A DNA stretch of 64,000 nt, taken from positions 87,807 through 151,806 of the forward strand of contig JAJVHX010000012.1 of the NCBI GenBank assembly GCA_022072405.1, given 5' to 3'. Made by a program: the position numbers and the translations under genes. Below, piece by piece: positions 54,821 to 63,631 of this stretch; the first letter of the stretch is position 1, and each line of letters opens with the position of its first letter. The notes under the pieces are model-generated. The model was not told the origin of the DNA and did no database searches. It saw only the letters and a list, made by a program, of their open reading frames with translations. The stretch comes from Phycisphaerae bacterium. GTDB taxonomy: Bacteria > Planctomycetota > Phycisphaerae > UBA1845 > CAIVHJ01.

Positions 54821-56311
54821 ATGAGCATGAAAGTAATACTCTGCATCATGACTGGCTGGTTATCAGGTAGTTTGCAGTTTGCTGCCCCCGAAGCTCCGTC
54901 GCCGGAGACGGCTCCCGTAGCCACGCAACCGGCGCGGTCCGGTAACGGGTCGATGACTGCCGACCAGCAACGTGAAGATCTGAACCAGCTACAGCAGTGG
55001 TTGCAGCAATATTATGCCCGTGTTGACCAGCCGGGCTATGACTGGGCAGCAGCCTTGCAGCAGTGGCAGCAGTCAATCACTACCGAACAGCCGATTGATC
55101 AATTTATCAGGCAGGCAGTCGAATTTCTGGGCGGATTTGGTGATCGGACGCTCAAAGTGGGTAACATACGTGAGTTGCTGCCGCCGGGCTATCTGCCGGC
55201 CAACCTGCAGAAAATGGATGGTCGGTGGGTGGGCCTGAAGCTCGATTTTACGAATCTGCTGCTCAATGAATATCCCTATGTGACGCGTATCGATGGCCGG
55301 CCGATCGATGAGTGGATTGTCGCCGCGCAGGCCCAGGGGGCGGGTTCGGGTACGGCGGCGGAGGCATGGTTGGCGGATCGGTTGCGCTGGAGTGCAGCCA
55401 TCCGTCAAAGTCTTGGACTGGAGCCCAAAAACTGGATCACTCTGGAATTATCCAACGGATCGGATCCGCCGCAGTCCGAAGGAATCACGTTGACTCTGCT
55501 GAATCGTTTTGCCAGCGGTGATCAGTTTCGACCGCCGGGGCTGCGGGCCAAATCACAACGCCGACCGGACAACATCGGCTATGTGCGCTGGAATGATCTC
55601 GCCACAGCCAGTAATAGCAAGGTGCTTGATGAAATCATGCATCAAATGCAGGGAACGACGGGGCTGATCCTGGATCTGCGGGGTTCGGCGGATCAGCAGA
55701 TTGAACGCGTACCGCACCTGCTCAGTTATTTTCAACCGACCGAGGAGCCGTTGCGGATTGTGGCGGTGATGAATTATCGTTTGGCCGATCCCGCCGCACC
55801 GCATAGCACCGAAGGATATCTGTCCGCCTGGGGTTGCTATCCGCTCACTTCGACTCGATGGAATAGTGCGGAACGGGCGATGCTCGAAGCTCATGCACGA
55901 ACCTTTAAGCCCACCTGGTCAGCTGCGGCGGAACAGTTCAGTGCGCCGCATTATCTGGCGGTACGGCCGGGATTGACAACTGCCGTGTACCACTATCCCG
56001 CACCTGTCATCGTGCTGGTCGACGAGCGAACCAAAGGTGCTGCTGAACTGGTGGCCATGGGTCTGCAGGGTCGGCCGCGCGTCATGCTGGCAGGTGCGAC
56101 CACCGCCGGTGAAATCTGCTGGCGGCGGACGTTCCAATTGCCCCATAGCGGTCTAACCATTCAACTGCCGGCTGTGAATACTTATTTTCCCGCCGGCCGC
56201 TTGTTCGATGAGACCGGAATCACCCCGGATCTGCAGATGATGCCGACCTTGACTGATCTGACCGGCAAAACAGATTCCCGTTACGACTGGGCGGTTAAGC
56301 AACTGAAGTAG
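54821..56311 (+). CDS. S41-peptidase-like protein lacking the catalytic Ser and Lys
   Basis: The 496-residue protein begins with a hydrophobic signal-like segment (VILCIMTGWLSGSLQFAAPEA) and shows the S41 (C-terminal processing peptidase) fold: IGYVRWNDLATASNSKVLDEIMHQ, TTGLILDLRGSADQQI, PVIVLVDERTKGAAELVAMGLQGRPRVMLAGATTAGE. In active family members the segment after 'VLV.' reads like R-T-A-S-A-A-E, with the nucleophilic Ser, and a Lys lies about 25 residues later. Here the Ser position is Gly (RTKGAAEL) and the Lys region is TTAGEIC, so it is probably not a protease. AAAGGACGG precedes the ATG by about seven bases. It is likely translated with the manA-like gene. Confidence 0.75.
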   Translation: MSMKVILCIMTGWLSGSLQFAAPEAPSPETAPVATQPARSGNGSMTADQQREDLNQLQQWLQQYYARVDQPGYDWAAALQQWQQSITTEQPIDQFIRQAVEFLGGFGDRTLKVGNIRELLPPGYLPANLQKMDGRWVGLKLDFTNLLLNEYPYVTRIDGRPIDEWIVAAQAQGAGSGTAAEAWLADRLRWSAAIRQSLGLEPKNWITLELSNGSDPPQSEGITLTLLNRFASGDQFRPPGLRAKSQRRPDNIGYVRWNDLATASNSKVLDEIMHQMQGTTGLILDLRGSADQQIERVPHLLSYFQPTEEPLRIVAVMNYRLADPAAPHSTEGYLSAWGCYPLTSTRWNSAERAMLEAHARTFKPTWSAAAEQFSAPHYLAVRPGLTTAVYHYPAPVIVLVDERTKGAAELVAMGLQGRPRVMLAGATTAGEICWRRTFQLPHSGLTIQLPAVNTYFPAGRLFDETGITPDLQMMPTLTDLTGKTDSRYDWAVKQLK

Positions 56312-56355
56312 TTGAAGTAATCGCATCGCGCGAGTTTCTAACCACAGAAATGAAT

Positions 56356-56390
56356 AACACCGCTCAACAGATGCGCTCTCGAGCGGTGTT
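56356..56390. terminator. Hairpin AACACCGCTC...GAGCGGTGTT after the S41-like gene
   Basis: A perfect 10-bp stem encloses a 15-base loop, 45 bases past the stop of the S41-like gene. No T-run follows directly on the plus strand, so it is a possible terminator or a palindromic unit. Confidence 0.4.
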
Positions 56391-56409
56391 GTCCATATTC
56401 GAGCAGCAG

Positions 56410-56619
56410 CTAATTGATAGAGAGCATAAAGCACATCCAATATTCATTGCTATGATGCAACAGTTTATGAATCGGGTTGTCCGGTTGGACGGGCTGCTGA
56501 CAATACTCACTGTGACAGGATCGGCTGATATCGGCGCATTCTGGGCAGCCGCTGCCCATGCAAGTGCCGGTGCCCGCTCCGGCGATCCATGCCAAATCCG
56601 GATCACTGAGATTCCGCAT
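56410..56619 (-). CDS. Short Cys-rich peptide with a leader-like LSDPDLAWIAGA motif
   Basis: The 69-residue frame (ATG at 56619) begins MRNLSDPDLAWIAGAGTGTC and continues with CMGSGCPEC, a later SCHSEYCQQP, and a polar tail. The stretch L-S-D-x-D-L-x-x-I-A-G-A resembles the cleavage region of nitrile-hydratase-like or double-glycine leader peptides of ribosomally made peptides (often E-L-S-D-E-D-L-x-x-V-A-G-G), and is followed by a Gly/Cys-rich core with five Cys in 22 residues. An AAAGAGA sequence lies upstream. No modifying enzyme or transporter is nearby, so a natural-product role is only a hypothesis. A longer start at 56703 is possible. It is the only plausible gene in the 448-base gap between the S41-like gene and the 920-residue gene. 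Confidence 0.4.
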   Translation of the reverse strand: MRNLSDPDLAWIAGAGTGTCMGSGCPECADISRSCHSEYCQQPVQPDNPIHKLLHHSNEYWMCFMLSIN

Positions 56620-56759
56620 GGTCTCTTTGCCTAAATGTAATCGAGAGGTTGTTTTACGGCTCAAAGCAGGTCTCCATATAAAGGTGAATAAAATACATGA
56701 CATGTCTGCATATAGTATCGAACCGAATCGCCGCTAAAGCAAATATATTAGAATGGTTC

Positions 56760-59522
56760 TTATCTTTCGGCTGGCTTGACTGAGGCAATTTCGTTAACAG
56801 GCCAGGGCAGATCGGGCATATAGACGCCGGTGCGATGAATGTCGATGGCGACGACTTTGGCGACGTCAGGGTCGGTTGAATCGAAATAAATGTTGTAGGT
56901 ATAGGGCAGTTCCCGGAAGCTGAGCACGCTCCAGCCGGAGTCCGGCGGCGGAAAATCCTGCGGAAAATCAGATTGTTCGCGGAGCTTCTGTCGGGCCAGA
57001 ATCTGGCGGACCTCGTTATAAGGCTGGCCGCGCTCCACACCCAATAACTGCTGCTCAAAGTTCCCGCGCACCCGGCACCAGTCAATCTGATCATTCTCAC
57101 GATCAAGCCGATAATGCAGTTGGGCACCATCGCCCAGATACCAGACATCCGACCATTTGCCGAAATCCAGTTGATAGGTGGGCTGCCCCAGCAGATGATT
57201 CAATCGCGCCAGCCGACTGCCGGCTTGTTCATTTTCACCCGCCTGGGCAGCCAACTGCGGATCGAGCAACAGCGTGCTGGGATAAAATATTTCGCGGTAA
57301 TCCAGACCGGCTTCACCCCAGGAGCGATGCTGTTGATAAACGGTTCGCCGGATCAGACCTCGGCGGTTGATATGAATGCAGGCGGGACCTTCGATCCCGA
57401 AGGCTTCCAGCAGGGGTTGTTCGATCCGTTTTTTGGCAATCAGGCGGTCGGCAATGGGATCAGGTTTGAGCTGCACTTCGTAATAAAAGTGGCCGCGCTT
57501 TTCCCAGGCTGCCCGTTCCTGGCGATATTCTTCCAGGTAGACCGAATCCGGAATGAAATTGAGCAGGATTTCCCGGCCGGCGAGCGTATCCTGGGTCACC
57601 GACATTTTGTCCGACAGCAGCAGCGTGAAATGAGGAGTCGGCTGGCCGACGATCACATTATTGAAGGGATTGTCCACCAGGCGCAGCTGCGTGATACCGA
57701 AGGTCACATTCAACTGATTTCGGCGGGCCACCTGCCCCACCAGTGGACCGATCTTCACCAGTTCGGTGAGAAACGCATTGCGACGGGCCGGATTCTCCTG
57801 GTCTTTCCAGCAATCCAGCAGTGCCATAATCGCCGCGTCATCCTGAGAAGTCACCATGCTGCACAGGGCAATGAACGCCTGGGTCTGCAGCGCCGTCGAT
57901 TCAGAGTTGAGCAGCGGTAATAGAGTCGGAATCGCATCGCGGCCCTCCGTTCCCAGTCGCGCCAGGATCTGCAGTAATTCCATTTTTCCATTGATCTCTT
58001 CGGGAGGCAGTGCCTGGAGATTATTGATCAGTACCGGCACCACCTGTCGAACTCGAGGCCCCAGCGACCAGATCGCCTCCCACTGTCGATCATCAACCAA
58101 TTGTTTCAGATCGACCCCTTGTGGTACATCACCGGCAGAATCACCGCCCTGCTGCACGATCAGCCAATCCTGTAATACCGCCTGTTCGGAGTAGACCAGA
58201 TCCATCTGCAGCCAGTTCAACTGCTGCTCCTGATCGGCCACCTGCGGATCATTCAGGTACTCCGGTTTCAGGGGCATTTTCCCACTGCCATCAAACAGTA
58301 TGGTTTCGGTTTGCGGGCTGACATAGGCAACCAAGCCGCTGTCAAACGCCAGATAAGCATCACCCAGCTTGAGCAGCGGGGCGGCGTAGCTGAAGATGCG
58401 ATCCTCGAGCGAATATTGCAATTGACCGAATTTTATCCGCTGGTCGCGCGGGACGCGGTTCCAGTCGAGCATCGGTACGCCCAGCTTCTGTGAATTCTGG
58501 AAACACACTCCCAGATACTCGAGTTTCCATTTCAAAGCTTGTAATTGGCGTTGATAATCAGTGGTAGGCTGTTGTTGCGGTTCAAGCCCGACACGGTTAC
58601 CGCCCTGCAACCCCAGCGTCAGCCGATCCTGGATCAGCTTCAGTACCTCGCCCCGCCAATGCTCCCGTCGACTGTCGAGTATTGCGTCACGGCTGGCCTG
58701 CGCCGGCGAAGCCATCGGCCCGCCCGGGTGATGTTTCAGTATCAAATCCAGCATCAATAAGCGGCGTCCCGGCGGTTCGATCTGATCGACCTGTTGCCAT
58801 TGCTTGTCCAGCTCTGATTGGGCTTCATCAACGTGCAGGCCACTGGGGAACTGCTGCAGATAACTCCCCAGTTGATCCAGGTAGATCAGGGGAGCCTGGC
58901 TCTGAACAGTCTGAACTTTCTGCCACGCCGCCTGATCAGCTGCCTGCTGCTGCTCTGCCATTTCCCGGGCGATATCGATATGGCTGCCGCGAGGATGCAG
59001 TTCCAGGTAGTCATGGACCAGATCGCTCTGGGTCGTACCGCTGCTCTGAGTGACCGCGGCCCACAGTTGTTGCTCGTCGGCGCGTTGCCGTGATCCCCGC
59101 CACAAATAGCCAATGGTTAACCCACTGCCCAGTAGCAACAGGCCCGCGCCAATCAACAGCAGTCGCTTTTGCTGAGGTTTGAGCGGTTTACGGACCCGGC
59201 GGGTTTTTTCCGATCGAGGAAATTTGGTGCGTGGTAGATCATAAGCCATGACCACCAGGCTGGGGGTGGTTCGGCCGCTGCGGGTGTCATATCCGCAACG
59301 CACGCAGATGATGGCTTCTTCCGGAAGGGGTTGACGACATTGCGGACAGTTCGGACCCATCTCAGGTACGACCGGACCGGCTTGTGCTTCTTCGAATGTG
59401 GGGATGATGAAACGGTGACCGGAATATTTGCAGCGGGCGTTTTTTCCGGCGTAGTGGGGGCTGAACTCATGGGTTCTGCCGCAGCGGCAACGCACCAGGA
59501 TGTGGCCATTGGATTGTGACAT
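56760..59522 (-). CDS. Large membrane-anchored protein with N-terminal zinc ribbons and HEAT-like repeats
   Basis: The 920-residue protein starts with a zinc-ribbon-like segment (VRCRCGRTHEFSPHYAGKNARCKYSGHRFIIP) whose second Cys pair has lost one Cys (C-K-Y-S), followed by a complete four-Cys ribbon (NCPQCRQPLPEEAIICVRCGYD). A membrane helix (KRLLLIGAGLLLLGSGLTIGYLW, about 129-151) divides these from a long exterior or interior region. Residues about 170-290 are helical and Gln-rich, and 480-650 look like HEAT-type helices (VRQVVPVLINNLQALPPEEI, and ALQTQAFIALCSM). The C-terminus has a small beta-rich domain (VLSFRELPYTYNIYFDS). The function is unknown. Confidence 0.7.
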   Translation of the reverse strand: MSQSNGHILVRCRCGRTHEFSPHYAGKNARCKYSGHRFIIPTFEEAQAGPVVPEMGPNCPQCRQPLPEEAIICVRCGYDTRSGRTTPSLVVMAYDLPRTKFPRSEKTRRVRKPLKPQQKRLLLIGAGLLLLGSGLTIGYLWRGSRQRADEQQLWAAVTQSSGTTQSDLVHDYLELHPRGSHIDIAREMAEQQQAADQAAWQKVQTVQSQAPLIYLDQLGSYLQQFPSGLHVDEAQSELDKQWQQVDQIEPPGRRLLMLDLILKHHPGGPMASPAQASRDAILDSRREHWRGEVLKLIQDRLTLGLQGGNRVGLEPQQQPTTDYQRQLQALKWKLEYLGVCFQNSQKLGVPMLDWNRVPRDQRIKFGQLQYSLEDRIFSYAAPLLKLGDAYLAFDSGLVAYVSPQTETILFDGSGKMPLKPEYLNDPQVADQEQQLNWLQMDLVYSEQAVLQDWLIVQQGGDSAGDVPQGVDLKQLVDDRQWEAIWSLGPRVRQVVPVLINNLQALPPEEINGKMELLQILARLGTEGRDAIPTLLPLLNSESTALQTQAFIALCSMVTSQDDAAIMALLDCWKDQENPARRNAFLTELVKIGPLVGQVARRNQLNVTFGITQLRLVDNPFNNVIVGQPTPHFTLLLSDKMSVTQDTLAGREILLNFIPDSVYLEEYRQERAAWEKRGHFYYEVQLKPDPIADRLIAKKRIEQPLLEAFGIEGPACIHINRRGLIRRTVYQQHRSWGEAGLDYREIFYPSTLLLDPQLAAQAGENEQAGSRLARLNHLLGQPTYQLDFGKWSDVWYLGDGAQLHYRLDRENDQIDWCRVRGNFEQQLLGVERGQPYNEVRQILARQKLREQSDFPQDFPPPDSGWSVLSFRELPYTYNIYFDSTDPDVAKVVAIDIHRTGVYMPDLPWPVNEIASVKPAER

Positions 59523-59827
59523 ATTGTTTCCGCATCCAGCCGTGGTGCAAATAGTACTCTGTCATCTGCCCTTATCGCTAACGGCAGTAAACACTACGGG
59601 CGCCGGCGATCCACAAACTGAAATCCAGAAACCCTGATCCACAGAAATGCTTTACTGAACAGGCGGTATTACTGCTGCCGCTGCCAGCATTGGGGGTGGA
59701 TCAGTAATTCACCGTACAGAGTTGCGACACGGGCGCCACGCTCGTGCATTTCGATACAGCTGACATTTTTCGATTTTGGCTATACCATGTCAAGAGTGAA
59801 AACATAGTCGGACATGTAATTAGGGCA
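59523..59827. other. 305-base divergent intergenic region
   Basis: The region separates the minus-strand 920-residue gene from the pseudouridine synthase gene, and must hold promoters for both. The ORF track extends the latter upstream to 59744, but that segment (MHFDTADIFRFWLYHV) does not resemble the family. No repeat or RNA gene was found here. Confidence 0.5.
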
Positions 59828-60712
59828 ATGGGGCGCCGTTTGGGGCCTCCGGGAGCAGTGCAACAAGTGAGTGATGGCTTGCAGAGAATTCAGAAAGTTC
59901 TGGCGGCAGCAGGATATGGATCACGCCGGGCTTGTGAAGAGCTGGTTTGTGAAGGTCGTGTTAAAGTTAATGGCCAGGTGGTGAATCAGCTGCCGGTATT
60001 AGTCAATCCGCAGCAGGATGACATCCGGGTGGATGGTCGGCGGGTGCGCATCGAACGGCTGGTTTATTACCTGCTCCACAAGCCGCGCGGTGTAATCTGT
60101 ACCAATGCCGATCCGCAAGGTCGGATGCGGGCTATTGATCTGCTCACCGGTGTGCACGAGCGGGTTTACCCCGTCGGACGACTCGACAGCGACAGCACCG
60201 GACTGGTCTTGCTGACCAACGACGGCGCGCTCGCGGAGCGACTCACCCATCCGCGTTATGGCGTTGAAAAAATTTATCATGTGCAGATCAAGGGTCGGCT
60301 GTCGGCGCAAGATCTGGAACGTCTGAAGAAGGGGGTGTGGTTGGCCGATGGTCGCTCCGGCCCGGTGCGGGTCACCATTCGCCATCAGAACGACCGGCAG
60401 AGCGTGCTCGAGGTGCATATTCGTGAAGGGCGAAACCGCCAGGTCCGGCGGATGCTGTTGGCGCTGGGTCACGAGGTGCGGTCGCTGAAACGGATCAAAC
60501 TGGGGACGCTTTCGCTGCGCGGCTTGGGGTTGGGAAAATTTCGCCCACTCACCTCGACAGAAGTACAAGCCCTCAGTAGATTATCGCAGCAGTCCAGCGC
60601 GGCGCCGCGGCGCGCCGCCGGCTCACGTTCAACTACTTCACGTCCGCCGCGCGCCCGTCAGCCATCGTCGGCTCGGCCGACTGCCCGACGGCGCCCCCGG
60701 ACCCGTCCATGA
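59828..60712 (+). CDS. rRNA pseudouridine synthase, RsuA/RluB family
   Basis: The enzyme isomerises a specific uridine in ribosomal RNA. The N-terminal S4 RNA-binding domain (LQRIQKVLAAAGYGSRRACEELVCEGRVKVNGQVV) is followed by the catalytic domain with VYPVGRLDSDSTGLVLLTNDG, where the Asp after GRL is the active residue, and by IREGRNRQVRRMLLALGHEV. The C-terminus carries a basic, Arg/Ser/Pro-rich tail of about 45 residues. I start at ATG 59828 (TAGGGCAATG upstream), while a GTG at 59869 is also possible. RluB and RsuA cannot be separated with certainty, although the S4-plus-catalytic layout suits RluB. Its stop overlaps the next start as ATGA. Confidence 0.9.
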   Translation: MGRRLGPPGAVQQVSDGLQRIQKVLAAAGYGSRRACEELVCEGRVKVNGQVVNQLPVLVNPQQDDIRVDGRRVRIERLVYYLLHKPRGVICTNADPQGRMRAIDLLTGVHERVYPVGRLDSDSTGLVLLTNDGALAERLTHPRYGVEKIYHVQIKGRLSAQDLERLKKGVWLADGRSGPVRVTIRHQNDRQSVLEVHIREGRNRQVRRMLLALGHEVRSLKRIKLGTLSLRGLGLGKFRPLTSTEVQALSRLSQQSSAAPRRAAGSRSTTSRPPRARQPSSARPTARRRPRTRP

Positions 60713-61731
60713 GTGGATCCATGGGATCGTGGTGGCAGTCATCCAGATGGTTGCAATGGGGTTTTCGCCTGGCGCTGATGTTTTCGCTGCTGGGGTTGTT
60801 GTGGGGTCTGAACCTGGTGCTGTATGCTGATCTGCTGGATGGCGCCTTCATACGGGTGGCGGGGGGTATCGCCCTGTGCAGCAGTTCAGTGGTTCTGGCA
60901 GTAAGCGTGATTCTGGGGCGGCGGTTGCGTCGGCGGAGTAAGGAACTCGCGCAGCGGATGGCCCGTCTGGAACAACACCTCGACAAGCTGACCCGATATA
61001 TCATCACGCTGCCGCAGCAACTCGAAAAAAAGTGGCAGGAGCAATGGCAGGAACTGACGGCGACCACGACCGCAACACCCGCCGCCGAGCCTGCAACCAG
61101 CAATTCCGCCCATACCGATGTCGTCGATCAGGTCGTGGTCCGTGATGCCACTATCGTCGTCACTCACCCGCCGGCGGCCCCAGAGGTCATCCCGTCGGAT
61201 GGTATTATCGATCCCGCACCGGACGAGAACTTGAACTGGTGGCAGCCGCTGCTCGAAACGCTCTGGGCGGAAGTGAACGGGGAACTGCCGATTGATTCCA
61301 TGGAAGCGATCCGCCGCTGGAGAAAGCTGGTGCAGGAGTTGGCGCATCAGCCGTTGTGGAATGAACGGCTGCGCGGCCGATTGCAGGAAGCGGAACATCA
61401 GCTGCTCCTGCGTTGGCGCGGGCAACTGGTCGAAGCTATCCGGGCTCAGCTATGGCTGCCGGCGCTCGCTATCGGCCAGCAGATACGCGAACTGTTCCCC
61501 ACCAGCCGCCTGGCGAGTGAAATCCAGTTGCTCGAACCGCGTCTTTCCGCCCGTATTCAACAACAAATCGATCAGCGCCGGGCCCGTCGCCAGCATGAAC
61601 GCCCGTCACGAAATCGCGGCACTCTGCCCACCGATCACTCCATGGATTCGCATTATGGTCTGGTGGAATCGGGTACGACCCTACACGGAATGGAGTTGCA
61701 GCCGGCCGACCAGGTCGTTAAATCGGCCTAG
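60709..61731 (+). CDS. Two-span membrane protein with coiled-coil segment
   Basis: The 340-residue protein overlaps the pseudouridine synthase by four bases. It has two close membrane helices (about 15-40 and 46-67), a charged coiled-coil (RRRSKELAQRMARLEQHLDKLTRYI, LEKKWQEQWQEL), a linker rich in Ala, Thr and Val, and a helical C-terminal half with WWQPLLETLWAEVNGELPI and LVEAIRAQLWLPALAIGQQIRELFPTSRLASEI. No family is recognised. The last 51 bases overlap the 3' end of pyrD on the other strand. The function is unknown. Confidence 0.7.
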   Translation: MSGSMGSWWQSSRWLQWGFRLALMFSLLGLLWGLNLVLYADLLDGAFIRVAGGIALCSSSVVLAVSVILGRRLRRRSKELAQRMARLEQHLDKLTRYIITLPQQLEKKWQEQWQELTATTTATPAAEPATSNSAHTDVVDQVVVRDATIVVTHPPAAPEVIPSDGIIDPAPDENLNWWQPLLETLWAEVNGELPIDSMEAIRRWRKLVQELAHQPLWNERLRGRLQEAEHQLLLRWRGQLVEAIRAQLWLPALAIGQQIRELFPTSRLASEIQLLEPRLSARIQQQIDQRRARRQHERPSRNRGTLPTDHSMDSHYGLVESGTTLHGMELQPADQVVKSA

Positions 61732-62643
61732 TCCTTTTTCAGCCAGATAAATTCGCAATTCTTCCACGATTCGCAGCGGTGTACCGGGGTCGATAAAGAG
61801 TTGAGTGCCCACGGCCAGTGCGGTCGCACCGGCCAGTGCAAACTCCACCGCATCTTCCCAGGTGCGAATTCCGCCCATGCCGATGATGGGAACTCCCGCC
61901 GCTTTGGCTACTTTGCTGTAGACCTGGTGAATCTGGTAGATGGCCAGTGGTTTGATGGCGGGCCCACTCAACCCACCGCTGTTGTTGGCCAGCATCGGTC
62001 GCCAGCTTTTGATGTTGATGGCCATGCCGCTGAAGGTGTTGACCATGCTCAGCACCTGCGCTCCGCCGCTGATCGCCGCGCGGGCCATCTGGCAGATGTC
62101 GGTGACGTTGGGGCTGAGCTTGACGATCAGGATGCAGCGGGCCAGTTCCTTGCGCACTTCCGCCACCAGTTGCTCGAGAAGTTGCGGATTGGTGCCGAAG
62201 GTCAGTCCGTCGGCCACGTTCGGACAGGAAACATTCAGTTCAATTCCGGCGATTTCCGGCAGCGGATCGATTGCCCGGCAGACGGTGAGATAATCTTCCA
62301 GGCGGTGGCCGGCGACGTTGACGAATATCGGTACGCCCAGTTGCGGAAGTTGCGGCACTTTTTCGGTGAGGAAGCGCTGCCAGCCGACGTTGGCCAGACC
62401 GATGGCATTGAGCATGCCGCTGCTGGTTTCGACGATTCGCTCCGGCGGGTTGCCTTTGCGCACTTCGGGCGTGATACTCTTGGTGGTGAAGGCTCCCAGT
62501 TGCGCCAGGTCGACATAAGGAGCATATTCCAGCCCATAACCACAAGTGCCCGACGCGGTCAGCAGCGGATTCTTCAGCCGCACCCCCGCCAGTTCCACAC
62601 TCATATCCACACTGTCAACACTGATGAATTCAGTCTGACTCAT
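61681..62643 (-). CDS. pyrD: Dihydroorotate dehydrogenase, class 1
   Basis: PyrD oxidises dihydroorotate to orotate in pyrimidine synthesis. The sequence has LKNPLLTASGTCGYGLEY, FTTKSITPEVRKGNPPERIVETSSGMLNAIGLANVG, the active-site ELNVSCPNV with the catalytic Cys of class 1 enzymes, LIVKLSPNVTDI, VNTFSGMAINIKSWRPMLANNSGGLSGPAIKPLAI and IIGMGGIRTWEDAVEFALAGATALAVGT. Class 1 and the flavin-binding form suggest type 1B, which needs PyrK, but no pyrK is adjacent. I start at ATG 62643 (MSQTEFISVDSVDMSVELAGV); the ORF track runs 21 residues further into a repeat element. At 320 residues it is a normal length. Confidence 0.94.
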   Translation of the reverse strand: MSQTEFISVDSVDMSVELAGVRLKNPLLTASGTCGYGLEYAPYVDLAQLGAFTTKSITPEVRKGNPPERIVETSSGMLNAIGLANVGWQRFLTEKVPQLPQLGVPIFVNVAGHRLEDYLTVCRAIDPLPEIAGIELNVSCPNVADGLTFGTNPQLLEQLVAEVRKELARCILIVKLSPNVTDICQMARAAISGGAQVLSMVNTFSGMAINIKSWRPMLANNSGGLSGPAIKPLAIYQIHQVYSKVAKAAGVPIIGMGGIRTWEDAVEFALAGATALAVGTQLFIDPGTPLRIVEELRIYLAEKGLGRFNDLVGRLQLHSV

Positions 62644-62669
62644 ACCATTTGCGCGTTTTCGATGAAAGT

Positions 62670-62742
62670 GTAGCGGCCGACCTCCGCGTCGGCCGTTGCC
62701 GAACATCGCCTATGAACGGCCGGCAGAGGCGCCGGCCGCTAC
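62670..62742. repeat. Cruciform repeat GTAGCGGCCG...CGGCCGCTAC
   Basis: Outer 10-base arms (62670-62679 and 62733-62742) are complementary. Inside, CGGCCGAC-CTCCGC-GTCGGCCG and a CCGGC-AGAGGC-GCCGG hairpin each pair. The right half matches the single hairpin at 20650, with compensatory changes. It lies upstream of pyrD in the 290-base gap before the next gene; the remainder of that gap shows nothing supported. Confidence 0.75.
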
Positions 62743-62932
62743 CGTTTAACCGTAGCTGCTCTAGCATATCACAAGTGATCCGGGTTTGTCTGTATCTGGG
62801 ATGCACGGAAATCTTGTTTTACGCAACCATTGTTGCATAAAAAATCGTTCCGCTAGAAATAAATGCCACGAAAGCTGCAATAACTGTTGCCACCGGAATC
62901 AGAAAGATGGCGAGGATTAATGATACGTCTTC

Positions 62933-63631
62933 TCACCGCCGAACAGCAATCATCGTAGCCAGATATATCCACCAAACGATATATAAGACAATTCCGACCG
63001 CGAACATCCAAGCCGCAAACAATTTTTCTAAATGGTTAGTAATAGACATCAGAATGAAGAACATGGATAGGATCGTTGTGCTGATAGTGAAAAATATGGA
63101 ATTGAAGTGAACCAAGCCGCGCCAGAAATGATAAGCACCTTTTTGCGGCACGTACGTCGGTCGCAATAGCGCTGCCAACATCATCGATATAAAGGTCTCG
63201 GTCAGTATTACCCCAACAGATAATCCAATGCCAACAATAATAAACATTTTTAATATATCATCTCCATTCGCCATGAAAATCATCGATATGTATAGAGCGA
63301 TGGCAGAAAGCAGGTAGCAGTAAATGCTATATGACCAAGCACTTCCGGCATCGTGTCTGGCAGGGAAGATATTGGCAAAATGCTTTGGGTCAGCCAATAC
63401 CGCCACTACCGTAGTCCAATAGTGCGTTCGGGTAGGATCAACAGAGTCCTCCCAGGGAATGATAGGCTGAAGCTGTCCGGCGAATATTTTCTGTAACTCG
63501 ACCGGGTCGAAGGGTTGTCCGCACTCCGGGCAGATAGTTGTGGTCAAGCCCTGCAGGTTGTAGTCGCATTGCAGGCAAAATAATTCAACAGCGGTTGTCG
63601 GAGGTGTAGTGAGTAACTGGGAATCAGACAT
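62933..63631 (-). CDS. Zinc-ribbon membrane protein
   Basis: The 232-residue protein has an N-terminal zinc ribbon (ELFCLQCDYNLQGLTTTICPECGQPFDP, about residues 17-43) followed by four to five membrane helices between about residues 95 and 228. The 'C-x-x-C-D-Y-N-L-x-G-L' form is one that I see often in planctomycete membrane proteins of unknown role. A basic end (MIAVRR) follows the last helix. The codon usage is more AT-rich than its neighbours. It is not in an operon with pyrD, since a repeat and about 190 bases separate the two. Confidence 0.75.
   Translation of the reverse strand: MSDSQLLTTPPTTAVELFCLQCDYNLQGLTTTICPECGQPFDPVELQKIFAGQLQPIIPWEDSVDPTRTHYWTTVVAVLADPKHFANIFPARHDAGSAWSYSIYCYLLSAIALYISMIFMANGDDILKMFIIVGIGLSVGVILTETFISMMLAALLRPTYVPQKGAYHFWRGLVHFNSIFFTISTTILSMFFILMSITNHLEKLFAAWMFAVGIVLYIVWWIYLATMIAVRR

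Noticed and set aside
61801-62673. 290-residue plus-strand frame opposite pyrD
   Set aside because: It is a shadow of pyrD; the translation is His/Asp/Gly-rich with no domain.
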